From contig JAICLL010000021.1 in NCBI GenBank assembly GCA_025927475.1, positions 1 through 53,241 on the forward strand: a stretch of DNA of 53,241 nt, in the 5' to 3' direction. A program made the position numbers and the translations under genes. Shown piece by piece: positions 7,529 through 16,270 of the stretch; the first letter of the stretch is position 1; each line of letters starts with the position of its first letter. Source of the stretch: Pirellulales bacterium (GTDB taxonomy: Bacteria; Planctomycetota; Planctomycetia; Pirellulales; JAICIG01). Below the pieces are notes generated by a model, which saw only the letters and a program-made list of their open reading frames with translations, did not search any database and was not told the DNA's origin.

Positions 7529-9898
7529 ATGAAGCTTTCAACCACCGAAATGTTGCGCCGGCTCGGCCAGGGCGAATCAATCGCCGCGGTGTGCGCGGCG
7601 GCGGGAATTGACCGGCCCGAGTTCGATCGCTGGTGGCAGGCCGAGATCGAACGACGCGTGCCGGCGACCGAAGGAGTTGGCTCCGCTCAAACCACCGCGC
7701 CGGTCGAGATCGTCCGCGATGCCTGGGGCATTCCGCACATCATCGCTGCCAACGATGCCGATCTGTTCTATGGTTTTGGATACGCGATGGCCCAAGATCG
7801 GCTGTTTCAGCTCGATTACCTGCGTCGCCGGGCGTGGGGCCGGCTGAGCGAAGTGTTTGGGCTCGAAACGTTCGAGCTTGATCTGACTGCGCGGACGGTC
7901 GGCCTGGGAGCCATCGCACGCCGGGAGTGGGCGGCCGCCCGTGGCGAAACGCAAGAGCTGCTCACCGCGTTTTCGGCTGGCGTGAATGCCGTCATCGCCG
8001 CCTCGGTGGAGCATCCGCCGATTGAGTTCGACTTGCTCGACTATCGGCCCGAGCCGTGGTCGCCCGAAGATTGCCTAGCCATCGAAGGCGAATTTCGTTG
8101 GTATCTGACCGGGCGGATGCCGGTGTTTGCCGTGCCGAACATGGTTCGCCGGAAGCTCGGCGACGGCCCGCTTTATCGAGCGTTCTTGCAAGGCGAAGCC
8201 GACGAAGAAAGCATTCTGCCGCCCGGGTCGTATCGCACCGCGCCCCGCGGTGTTGAGCAGCTTGCCACCGGCGGCGATCCGGCGCCCGCCGGAGGAAGCA
8301 ACAACTGGGTCGTGGCCGGCACGCGCACCGCCACCGGCAAGCCATTGCTCGCCAGCGATCCGCACATCGCGTTTGCCGCCGTCTCGTGTTGGTATGAAGT
8401 GCATCTGTGCGGCGGCTCGTTCAATGTGGCGGGCATGGCTTACGCTGGCATGCCCGCCGTCATGTTTGGCCGCAATGAACGGGTGGCTTGGGGCTGCACC
8501 AACAACATCTGCGCGCAGCGCGACCTGTATCAAGAGCGAACCGACCCGGCACACCCCGACTGCTTTTTGTTCGATGGCCGCTGGGAACAAGCCGGTCGCC
8601 GCGAGGAGATCATCCATCTCAAAGGCGCCGGGCCGCTGACCAAGGTCATCCGCTCGTCGCGTCATGGGCCGATTGTCGATGAGCTGCTGCCCGAGCCGAC
8701 GCGCACCGATGAGCCGGTGTCGCTGCGTTGGCTTGGCGCCGAGCCCTGCCGCTGGCTCGAAGCGTTGCTGGAGATGGACCGGGCCACGTCGGCCGATACA
8801 CTGCGCGAAGCCACGCGCGAGTGGCGGGTGCCGACTTTTAGCGTGGTGTTTTGCGACACCGCCGGGCATATCGGTTATCAAGCGGTGGGGCGCATTCCGA
8901 TTCGCAAGCAGCCCGAACGCGGCTTCCGCCCAGGCTGCGATCCGCGGCACGTGTGGCAAGGGCTGATTCCGTTTGAGGGTATGCCGCAATTGGCCGATCC
9001 CGCGCGGGGCTTTGCCGTGACGGCCAACAATCGCCCGGCGCCTGATGATTTTGCATATCCGCTGGCAGGCGTGTGGTCGATTGGGTATCGCGCTCGCCGA
9101 ATTCGCCAAATGATCGAAGCGCGCGAGAAGCTCTCGTTGGGCGATCTCGGCCCCATGCAACTTGATGTGCTTTCGCTGCGGGCCAAGGCCGCCGTACCGC
9201 CATTGATGGCGCTGCTGAGCGATGCCGCGGAGCCGCGTCTGCGGCAAGCCGTCGACGAACTGCGCCGCTGGGATTGCTGCATGAATTCAGAATCGTCCGC
9301 CGCGGCAATCTTTGATGTGTTCTTTGCGCATTGGTCGCGCGTGGTGGCGGGCGAGCACTTTTCGGGCGAGGCGGCCGATCTGGTGGCAACCGCCTGCGGC
9401 GGGCTGGCGTTGACCTTGCTGCACGACGACCAGGTCGGCTGGTTCGCGCCGGGCAGACGGCTGCCGGCGGTGCGCGAAGCCTTCGCCGCCGCACTCGACA
9501 CGTTGGCCACGCGGCTCGGCGCCGACCTGTCCGACTGGCAGTGGGGCAAGCTGCATCGCGTGCAGTCCCGGCATGTGCTTTCTAGCCGCGGCGAATTGGC
9601 GGCGCTCGTCGATCAGCCGCCGCAGCCGGTGCGCGGCAACATGCTCACGGTGTGCAACACCGGCAGCGATGCCGACTGGCAAGGTACGCTGGGCGCCGGT
9701 TATCGGATGCTGGTCGATATGGCCGCGCCCGCCGAAATGTGGGCCATCGACGCCGGCAGCGCATCGGGGCATCCCGGCAGTCCGCACTACGACGACCAGT
9801 TGGCCGAATGGATCGCCGGGCGATATCATCGCATACCGCTCGCTCGATCGGCCATCGACGAGATTGCGAAAAGCCGATTAACGTTGAGCACTGCATAA
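7529..9898 (+). CDS. Penicillin acylase (S45, Ntn-hydrolase) family protein with an N-terminal helix-turn-helix-like segment
   Basis: 789 residues from ATG 7529 (MKLSTTEMLRRLGQGES). S45 enzymes hydrolyse amide bonds of acylated amines such as beta-lactams or acyl-homoserine lactones. They mature by autocatalytic cleavage that exposes an N-terminal nucleophile. Here PVEIVRDAWGIPHIIAAND and YGFGYAMAQDRLFQLD are the usual alpha-chain landmarks. PAPAGGSNNWVVAG places the nucleophile at Ser257 after Gly256, followed by GKPLLASDPHI. Late landmarks are VTANNRP and the C-terminal HPGSPHYDDQLAEW. Most S45 enzymes are exported, but no signal peptide is present. Residues 1-45 (GESIAAVCAAAGIDRPEFDR) resemble a helix-turn-helix. 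An alternative start at 7445 would add an Arg-rich tail of no recognisable kind. The substrate is unknown. Confidence 0.88.
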   Translation: MKLSTTEMLRRLGQGESIAAVCAAAGIDRPEFDRWWQAEIERRVPATEGVGSAQTTAPVEIVRDAWGIPHIIAANDADLFYGFGYAMAQDRLFQLDYLRRRAWGRLSEVFGLETFELDLTARTVGLGAIARREWAAARGETQELLTAFSAGVNAVIAASVEHPPIEFDLLDYRPEPWSPEDCLAIEGEFRWYLTGRMPVFAVPNMVRRKLGDGPLYRAFLQGEADEESILPPGSYRTAPRGVEQLATGGDPAPAGGSNNWVVAGTRTATGKPLLASDPHIAFAAVSCWYEVHLCGGSFNVAGMAYAGMPAVMFGRNERVAWGCTNNICAQRDLYQERTDPAHPDCFLFDGRWEQAGRREEIIHLKGAGPLTKVIRSSRHGPIVDELLPEPTRTDEPVSLRWLGAEPCRWLEALLEMDRATSADTLREATREWRVPTFSVVFCDTAGHIGYQAVGRIPIRKQPERGFRPGCDPRHVWQGLIPFEGMPQLADPARGFAVTANNRPAPDDFAYPLAGVWSIGYRARRIRQMIEAREKLSLGDLGPMQLDVLSLRAKAAVPPLMALLSDAAEPRLRQAVDELRRWDCCMNSESSAAAIFDVFFAHWSRVVAGEHFSGEAADLVATACGGLALTLLHDDQVGWFAPGRRLPAVREAFAAALDTLATRLGADLSDWQWGKLHRVQSRHVLSSRGELAALVDQPPQPVRGNMLTVCNTGSDADWQGTLGAGYRMLVDMAAPAEMWAIDAGSASGHPGSPHYDDQLAEWIAGRYHRIPLARSAIDEIAKSRLTLSTA

Positions 9899-9902
9899 CA
9901 TT

Positions 9903-10004
9903 GTAGGGTGGGCCGAGCGCAGCGAGTCCCACCTTTTGGCAGCGCCCACGCTCAAGGGGATATTTGCCCGGATGGTGGGACTCGCTGCGCTCGGCCCACC
10001 CTAC
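9903..10004. repeat. Palindromic element of the GTAGGGTGGGC family with perfect 31-bp arms
   Basis: Bases 9903-9933 (starting GTAGGGTGGGCCGAGCGCAG) are exactly complementary to 9974-10004, around a 40-base spacer that begins TTTTGGCA. A diverged relative with the same CCACCTTTTGGCA junction lies at 18052-18152. The arm length and recurrence suggest a mobile or repetitive palindrome that could also act as a transcript-end hairpin after the acylase gene. Confidence 0.85.
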
Positions 10005-10041
10005 ATCCAATCGCCACCACGAACCGCGAGCGAATACCCCT

Positions 10042-11628
10042 ATGCTCATCGGCTATGTCAGCGACGAGCGCTACGTCGCCTTGCCCGACGTGATCGTTGA
10101 ATTTCTCCGCGACGGCAAGTCAATCGAAGCGCGTTCACGGGCCACGGGAGCGGTGCATGCCGATCTGCCTGCCGGGCCTTGCGAGGCCGTGATCTGCAAG
10201 CCCGGCTATGGCTCGAAGCGCGTCCAGCTTGTTGTCCGAACTGGTAACGTTTACCAGTTCCGGCTGCTCAGCGATTGCCTGCTGGGCTATGTCTGGCCCA
10301 AGTGGATCAAGTCGGGCGAAGAAGCCGAGTTCCGCGTCCACTCGGTCGAGGCCTATCAGCTTGAGCTTTGGCGATATGGCGCCGAGAAAGAGTTTGTCCG
10401 CAATCTGGGCTGGCACGATGAGCACGGCCCGCGGGCGACCATGCAGATCACGCCCGACGGCGATTACACGCAGACCGGCGTTCATTTTAACGAGCAAGGC
10501 TACCACATCAAGGTGCATCGGCAAGCGATCGAAGCGCCGGCCAAGAGCGGCCTCTATTATTTTCACGTGCGCACCGCGGCGGGGGCGCACTTCTCGTTTC
10601 CCTGGATTGTGGCGCCGGCCCGGCCCGCGGCGAAAATGGCCGTGCTCGCCTCGAACATCACTTGGAACGCCTACAACAGCTTCGGCGGAAGGAGCAACTA
10701 TATTCACGCCGACCGCCTGCCGCCAACGCCCACCATCAACTCGCGGCAAGAACTCAAGCGATATACCGACCCCGATCATCTGCATTACGCCGGCGACGAC
10801 TACGACCCACTCTCGTTCGACCGGCCCGAGCCGATCAATTCGATCGCCGCCGGCGAAGAGCCGAGCGACCCGATCGAAGGCCGAGCGGCCTGCCATGTGG
10901 CGCCCGCGGAGTGGCGGCTGCTAGCGTGGCTCGAGCGGCAGAAGTTCGACTACGACCTTTACGCCGAGACGCAATTGCATCACGAGAATCTGAATCTGTC
11001 CGACTATCGCGTGCTGGTGCTCTCGGCGCACCCCGAATATTGGTCGCGCAAGATGTACGATCGCGTCAAGCGCTGGGTGCGCGACGAGGGTGGCAAGCTG
11101 ATCTATCTGGGCGGCAATGGGTTGAATTGCGAGGTCGAATTCGCTGACGCGACCACGATCGTTTGCCGCAACGGCGATCAGCGCAAGAAGGACAGCCAAC
11201 ACGCCGAAAGTCGATTTCATTTGCGCTACGAATCGGAAGCGAACCTGCTGGGCGTGGCCTACAGCGACCCCGGCGCGATGACCGCGGCGCCCTACCGCGT
11301 GGTCGATGCGGATCACTGGGCCTTTGCAGGCGCCGGGCTAAAACGGGGCGATGTGTTCGGCACGCGCAGCTTGCATCGCCGCTGCGAAGGCGGCGCCTCG
11401 GGCCACGAGACCGACAAAATCACCCCGAGCTCGCCCAAAAATGTGCGGCTGCTGGCCAAGGGCCTCAATCGCGACGAGGGAGGCGCCGAGATGGTCTACT
11501 ACGATACTCGCAGCGGCGGCGAAGTGTTTTCCGTCGGCTCGATCACTTGGGTGAGCTGTCTGCTGGTCGACGACGCCGTGTCGACGATTACCGCCAACGT
11601 GGTGCGGTGGTTTGCCGGTGCGTCGTGA
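10042..11628 (+). CDS. N,N-dimethylformamidase beta-subunit-like protein
   Basis: 528 residues from ATG 10042 (MLIGYVSDERYVALPDVIVE); the earlier TTG at 9964 lies inside a palindrome and is not used. The N-terminal part (to about residue 200) is beta-rich. The larger part matches the C-terminal domain of the DMFase large subunit: FPWIVAPARPAAKMAVLASN, TWNAYNSFGGRSNY, the LAWLERQKFDYDLYAETQLH segment, VLVLSAHPEYWSRKMYDRVK, and KLIYLGGNGLNCEV. The fold resembles glutamine-amidotransferase-like and ThuA-like domains. DMFases hydrolyse N-substituted formamides and have a small second subunit, which is not visible nearby. The gene follows the penicillin-acylase homologue on the same strand, so a shared role in amide breakdown is possible but unproven. 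Confidence 0.8.
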   Translation: MLIGYVSDERYVALPDVIVEFLRDGKSIEARSRATGAVHADLPAGPCEAVICKPGYGSKRVQLVVRTGNVYQFRLLSDCLLGYVWPKWIKSGEEAEFRVHSVEAYQLELWRYGAEKEFVRNLGWHDEHGPRATMQITPDGDYTQTGVHFNEQGYHIKVHRQAIEAPAKSGLYYFHVRTAAGAHFSFPWIVAPARPAAKMAVLASNITWNAYNSFGGRSNYIHADRLPPTPTINSRQELKRYTDPDHLHYAGDDYDPLSFDRPEPINSIAAGEEPSDPIEGRAACHVAPAEWRLLAWLERQKFDYDLYAETQLHHENLNLSDYRVLVLSAHPEYWSRKMYDRVKRWVRDEGGKLIYLGGNGLNCEVEFADATTIVCRNGDQRKKDSQHAESRFHLRYESEANLLGVAYSDPGAMTAAPYRVVDADHWAFAGAGLKRGDVFGTRSLHRRCEGGASGHETDKITPSSPKNVRLLAKGLNRDEGGAEMVYYDTRSGGEVFSVGSITWVSCLLVDDAVSTITANVVRWFAGAS

Positions 11629-11635
11629 CCGCCGT

Positions 11636-11819
11636 CGGTGGCTGGTGGCTAGTGGCTGGTGGCTGGTGGCTGGTGGCTGGGGCAGAACCTTGGCGATGCC
11701 CCGGAAACGCCGCCAGCGACGCCGAAAAACGATCCACGGAACGCGACCGTGGGCGCTCCCGCAGAGGCCGCCGATGCGCGCCGGTCCATCGCACCGGGGC
11801 ATCGCCGAGGCTCTGTCCC
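11636..11819. repeat. Heptamer run plus inverted repeat of the CCGGGGCATCGCC family
   Basis: Tandem GTGGCTG/GTGGCTA units at 11639-11680 run straight into GGGCAGAACCTTGGCGATGC (11680-11704). The opposite arm, CCGGGGCATCGCCGAGGCTC, lies at 11794-11819. The 90 bases between them read as plain GC-rich DNA with no gene. This is the most complete copy of the composite heptamer-plus-palindrome element in the window. Confidence 0.8.
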
Positions 11820-11933
11820 ATTCACCGAAGGGACCACCAACCGCGAGCCGCCCGGGCTTTTTCCTTGCCTCGCACGCGACCGGGTAGTTACCCTTGAGGG
11901 GGAGGCAAGTCGAGCGCGTCGAGGGAACCGGAA

Positions 11934-14900
11934 ATGAGATGTTGGCGACGCCCTGCGGCAGGGCGAGTGAGGACCAAGCGCGCTTTGGCGCGCGGCCCGC
12001 GATGCGGTGCGCTTGAAGCGCTCGAACCGCGCCGCGTACTGGCGACCGGCTATTTGCCGTTGAACCTGGTCGCCGATCAGGCCAATACCGCGCTGGTGCA
12101 AGACGCCAACTTGGTGAACCCCGCCGGAGTGGCCCTGAACGCCAACGGCGGCGATTTGTTTGTGGCCAATCGGGCTAGCGGCAATGCTTCGCTTTATTTG
12201 GGCGCCGTCAACGGCTCGGCGTTCCAGCTCGATTCGCCGACGATCAGCATTCCCGGCGGCAGCCCCAACGGCGCGGTGATGAACGGCACGCCGGGCTTCG
12301 TGGTGCATTCCGGCGCGGTGAGCGGTCCCGCCTCGGTGTTGTTCGCTTCCGCCGCCGGCGCCATCACCGGCTGGAACCAAGGAGTGCCGCCACCGGCGCC
12401 TTCGAACCAGGCCCAAACCGCGGTCACCACGCCCGACGCCATCTACACGGGCCTGGCGTTGGCAAACAATGGCACGCAAAACTTGCTCTACGCGGCCGAC
12501 TTTCACGATAACCGCATCGACGTGTTCGATAGCGGCTTCAGCGCCGTGACCACCAGCGGCGGCTTCAGCGACTCGAACCTGCCTGCCGGTTTCGCCCCGT
12601 ACAACATCGCCAACCTGGGCGGACACTTGCTGGTGAGCTACGCTCAGCAAGACGCCAGCCAGCAAAACCCTGTGGCCCAGCCGGGTGCGGGCGCAATCGA
12701 TGTCTACGATTACAACGGCGCGCTGCTGAAGCGGCTCGTCTCGGCCGGCAACTTTTCAGGCCCGCTCAACGTGCCCTGGGGCATGGCACTCGCGCCCGCC
12801 GGATTCGGCGACTTCAGTGGCGACCTGCTGGTGGCCAATCAGGGCGATGGAACGATTCGTGCCTTCGATCCGAATACGGGAGTGTTTCAGGGAGTTCTTG
12901 CCACTCCCTCCGGGCAGCCGCTGGTGATCGACGGAGTCCATGCTTTGCAATTTGGCAACGGGTTGACGGCGGGCAGCGGCAACGCGCTGTTCGTCACCTC
13001 CGGCCCTAATGGCGGTCAGCATGGTTTGCTTACCGAGTTGCAAAGCGCCCAGGCCACTGCGTTGACCGCACAGGGCAGCGCGGTTTCCGCCACCGCCGGC
13101 ATCGCGTTCAGCGGCACATTGGCGGTTTTCGCCGACGCTTCGAATCTGTCGCCCACAAGCTTCTCGGCAAGCATCGACTGGGGCGACGGCACCACCAGCA
13201 CCGGCACGGTTTCGTCGCTCGCCCGAGGCGGCTATGCCGTCAGCGGCAGCCACATCTACATGACCAGCGGGCTCAAGAGTATCGGCATTCACGTCAGCGA
13301 CCCGATGAGCCACTCGGCGACGGCGAATGCCCTGGCCCGCGTGGCGCAGCCGGGCCTTCTGGCCAACAGCGTTACCTTCACGCCGACCGAGGGCAACGCG
13401 TTTTCCGGCACGGTGGCCACCTTCAGCGATGGCGATGGCAACACCTTGCCGGGGGCATACAGCGCTACGATCGGCTGGGGCGACGGTAATACCACGACCG
13501 GCGCCATCGTCGCCGAGGGAGGCGGCTTTGCCGTTCAAGGCCAGCACACCTACGCCGACGAAGGGGAGGTTGGCGTGACGGTCAGCATCAGCGACACCGA
13601 TGGCGATTCGGCTACGACCACCAGCCTGGCCCGCGTGGCCGACGCGCCGCTGACCGGCGTCAATCGCACAATTTCGCTGACCGAGCAAACGGCCTTTAGC
13701 GGCGTCGTGGCATCGTTCACCGATGCCAACCCCGGAGCAGTCGCCGGTGAGTTCTCCGCTACCATCGACTGGGGTGACGGCGCCACGACCGGCGGCGACA
13801 TCGCCGCGGGTTCAGGCGATTTCAGTATCAGCGGATCCCACACCTACACCGACGAAGACGCGACGGGCATTACTGTCATCGTCCACGACACGGGCGGCAG
13901 CACCGCGACCATCGCCAGCGTGGTGAACCTTGCCGATGCCGATACCTTGGTGGCCACTGTGGCGCCGGCCACCGCCACTGAGGGCGTGACCTTCACGGGT
14001 GCGTTGGCCACGTTCACCGATACGCTCATTTCCGCGGCGGCCGACGAGTTTGCGAGCACCATCGACTGGGGCGATGGAACGACCAGCACCGGCTCGATCA
14101 CGGGCGCCGCGGGACTCTATACGCTCCATGGCTCGCACAATTATTCCGATGAAGGCGCGTACACGGTCACCGCGTCGGTCAGCGATCCTGGCGGCACTGC
14201 CAGCGCCACCGCTCAGCAAGTGCTGCTGGTGGCCGAGAGCGATCATCTCTCGATCACCGCGACTTCCTTTACCCCTACCGAAGGCATGGCCTATCGCGGT
14301 GCAGTGGCCGCGGTAAACGACACCAACACCAGCGCTGCCGCCGGCGATTTCACCTCCACCATCGATTGGGGCGATGGAGCGACCAGCGCGGGATCCATCA
14401 GCGGCACCGCGGGCCAATTCACCATCAGCGGCAACCACACCTATGCCGACGAGGGCGCCTATGCGCCGGTGGTGTCCATCGCCGAAGACGCGCCGGGCAC
14501 TGCCTCAGCGACGGCTACCTTGACCACCGTAGTGGCCGATGCCCCACTAAGCGGGTCGCCCGTCACTTTAAATCTCACGGAGGGAGCGGCTTTTACCGGC
14601 ACGGTGGCGACGATCAAAGACGCCAATCCCAACGCCTCGGCTAGCGAGCTGTCGGCCACCATCGACTGGGGTGACGGCTCGATTACGCCGGGCACCATTG
14701 CTTCCGGCGGTGGCGGCCTGGAAGTCACTGGCTCGCACACTTACAACGAGGGCGGCACGTACCATCCCCAAGTTACCGTTCTCGACACCGGCGGCGCGAG
14801 CGTCACCGTCATGGATTTGGCGTTGGTCGCTGATTACCCTCTGACCGCCAGCGGGGCGACCATCACGCTTCAGGAACGATCGGCGGCAACCGCAACGGTG

Positions 14901-15785
14901 GCTACGTTCACCGACGCCGATCCCGATGGAGGCGCGGCCGGCGAATACACCGCCACCATCAATTGGGGCGACGGCACGACGACGCCCGGCTCGGTGAGCG
15001 GATCGTCAGGCGTCTACCAGGTGATCGGCGGCCACGCCTATGCCGATGAAGCACGGCAAACCGTCACCGTGGTCATCCACGATGCCGGCGGCAGCAGCGC
15101 CACGGCCACCAGCCTGGCGGTGGTCACCGAGGCGCAGCTTTCCGATGGTACGCGCGGCACGCCCGACACGCGATGGGTGAACGAGATCTATGGCGACCTG
15201 CTGGGCCGGGCGGCCGAACCGGCGGCATTGGCCTATTGGGGCGGCCAGTTAACCGCCGGCGAAAGCCGCGATCAGGTGGCCTTTGCCATCGAATCGACGG
15301 CCGAATACCGCGCCGATGAGGTCAACCGGATCTATGAGCACTATTTGCGCCGCCCGGCAGATCCCGGCGCCCTCAGCTTCGGCACCACCTATCTGGCGAG
15401 CGGCAAGACCGTCGAGCAACTGGCCACGATCGTGGCCGGCTCGGGCGAATACTTTACGCGGCGCGGCGGCGGCACGAACGACGGTTTTTTGAATGCGTTA
15501 TATCAGGACGCACTGGCTCGAACTGTCGATAGCGGCGCCCGCCAGTATTTCGACACCTTGTTGGCGGGCGGCACGCCGCGCGCTCAGGTAGCCGCTGCCA
15601 TTTTCGCCAGCGAAGAATATCTGGGCGACGTGGTGGCCGGCGTCTATGCCGACTTTTTGCACCGGCCGGTTGATTCTGGGGCCAAGAGCTTTTGGATCGC
15701 ACAACTCAGCCACGGCGTCACCGATGAGCAGTTGATCGCCGCCGTGTGCGCCTCGGACGAATACTTCAGCAAGACCGCGCCATAG
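11934..15785 (+). CDS. Large surface protein: TIGR03118-like domain, seven WGDG (PKD-like) repeats, DUF4214 C terminus
   Basis: 1283 residues from ATG 11934, with GAGGG at 11921. The N terminus is Arg-rich, then LEALEPRRVLATGYLPLNLV, the planctomycete export signature. Residues about 40-360 are a TIGR03118-like domain (NLVADQANTALVQDANLVNP, NRASGNASLY, LLYAADFHDNRIDVF, LPAGFAPYNIANLGG). Then come seven repeats of roughly 95 residues, each with TIDWGDG followed by a Thr/Gly strand and GSHTYADEG; their centres are near nucleotides 13170, 13475, 13770, 14070, 14370, 14670 and 14970. The last 220 residues are four DUF4214 units (IYGDLLGRAAEP, IYEHYLRRPADP, LYQDALARTVDS, VYADFLHRPVDS, each ending near a Trp/Phe). 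Likely an exported adhesive or matrix protein. The same N- and C-terminal arrangement occurs in the giant protein at 26101-49104. Confidence 0.85.
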   Translation: MRCWRRPAAGRVRTKRALARGPRCGALEALEPRRVLATGYLPLNLVADQANTALVQDANLVNPAGVALNANGGDLFVANRASGNASLYLGAVNGSAFQLDSPTISIPGGSPNGAVMNGTPGFVVHSGAVSGPASVLFASAAGAITGWNQGVPPPAPSNQAQTAVTTPDAIYTGLALANNGTQNLLYAADFHDNRIDVFDSGFSAVTTSGGFSDSNLPAGFAPYNIANLGGHLLVSYAQQDASQQNPVAQPGAGAIDVYDYNGALLKRLVSAGNFSGPLNVPWGMALAPAGFGDFSGDLLVANQGDGTIRAFDPNTGVFQGVLATPSGQPLVIDGVHALQFGNGLTAGSGNALFVTSGPNGGQHGLLTELQSAQATALTAQGSAVSATAGIAFSGTLAVFADASNLSPTSFSASIDWGDGTTSTGTVSSLARGGYAVSGSHIYMTSGLKSIGIHVSDPMSHSATANALARVAQPGLLANSVTFTPTEGNAFSGTVATFSDGDGNTLPGAYSATIGWGDGNTTTGAIVAEGGGFAVQGQHTYADEGEVGVTVSISDTDGDSATTTSLARVADAPLTGVNRTISLTEQTAFSGVVASFTDANPGAVAGEFSATIDWGDGATTGGDIAAGSGDFSISGSHTYTDEDATGITVIVHDTGGSTATIASVVNLADADTLVATVAPATATEGVTFTGALATFTDTLISAAADEFASTIDWGDGTTSTGSITGAAGLYTLHGSHNYSDEGAYTVTASVSDPGGTASATAQQVLLVAESDHLSITATSFTPTEGMAYRGAVAAVNDTNTSAAAGDFTSTIDWGDGATSAGSISGTAGQFTISGNHTYADEGAYAPVVSIAEDAPGTASATATLTTVVADAPLSGSPVTLNLTEGAAFTGTVATIKDANPNASASELSATIDWGDGSITPGTIASGGGGLEVTGSHTYNEGGTYHPQVTVLDTGGASVTVMDLALVADYPLTASGATITLQERSAATATVATFTDADPDGGAAGEYTATINWGDGTTTPGSVSGSSGVYQVIGGHAYADEARQTVTVVIHDAGGSSATATSLAVVTEAQLSDGTRGTPDTRWVNEIYGDLLGRAAEPAALAYWGGQLTAGESRDQVAFAIESTAEYRADEVNRIYEHYLRRPADPGALSFGTTYLASGKTVEQLATIVAGSGEYFTRRGGGTNDGFLNALYQDALARTVDSGARQYFDTLLAGGTPRAQVAAAIFASEEYLGDVVAGVYADFLHRPVDSGAKSFWIAQLSHGVTDEQLIAAVCASDEYFSKTAP

Positions 15786-16270
15786 ATCAGGCCTTCCAGC
15801 CTGATGAGCCGCTCGAAGCGCTTGCTCCCAAGGTCGCAGGGCGTGGCTTGCCGTTCAATTTCACCGCCTTTGGCTTCGATGCATGGTTCATCGGAACGTT
15901 CGGTGGGCTTTCCGGCTGGAGTTTCGGCTGGAGTTTCGGCTCGGCCGGCTTTTTCGGTCGTTTCAGGCTCGACAGCAAATAGTGTAGCGACATCGTTCTG
16001 GCCCTCCTTTAGCCCCGCATCCTGGAAGTGAGAGGATGCAGTTGGCGTGCCATTGTTCCCTTTCTTCGGTACGCGGCCGACACATGCTTGGTTCGTTCCG
16101 TGGGAAGAACGGGGGAACACGACTCTGAAGGTCGAGCTCAAACGCAGTAATCACAAGGCTGACGCGATTGTCGCCTTTCGCTCCGCGAAAGGAGCGTAGG
16201 CGCAATTGCCTTTGACGGGGGACCAGAAGCACGCGGCTTTCGCGGAGCGAGGGGCGACATTGAGTCGCCG
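15786..16270. other. Gene-free gap between convergent genes, containing a CTTTCGCGGAGCGAAAG palindrome
   Basis: The surface-protein gene and prs converge here. I see no credible gene. TGTCGCCTTTCGCTCCGCGA (16170-16192) faces CTTTCGCGGAGCGAGGGGCG (16237-16259) as an inverted repeat with two mismatches. Bases 15915-15945 contain a short direct repeat (GGCTGGAGTTTC, GGCTGGAGTTTC). Transcripts from both sides probably end in this region. Confidence 0.65.
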
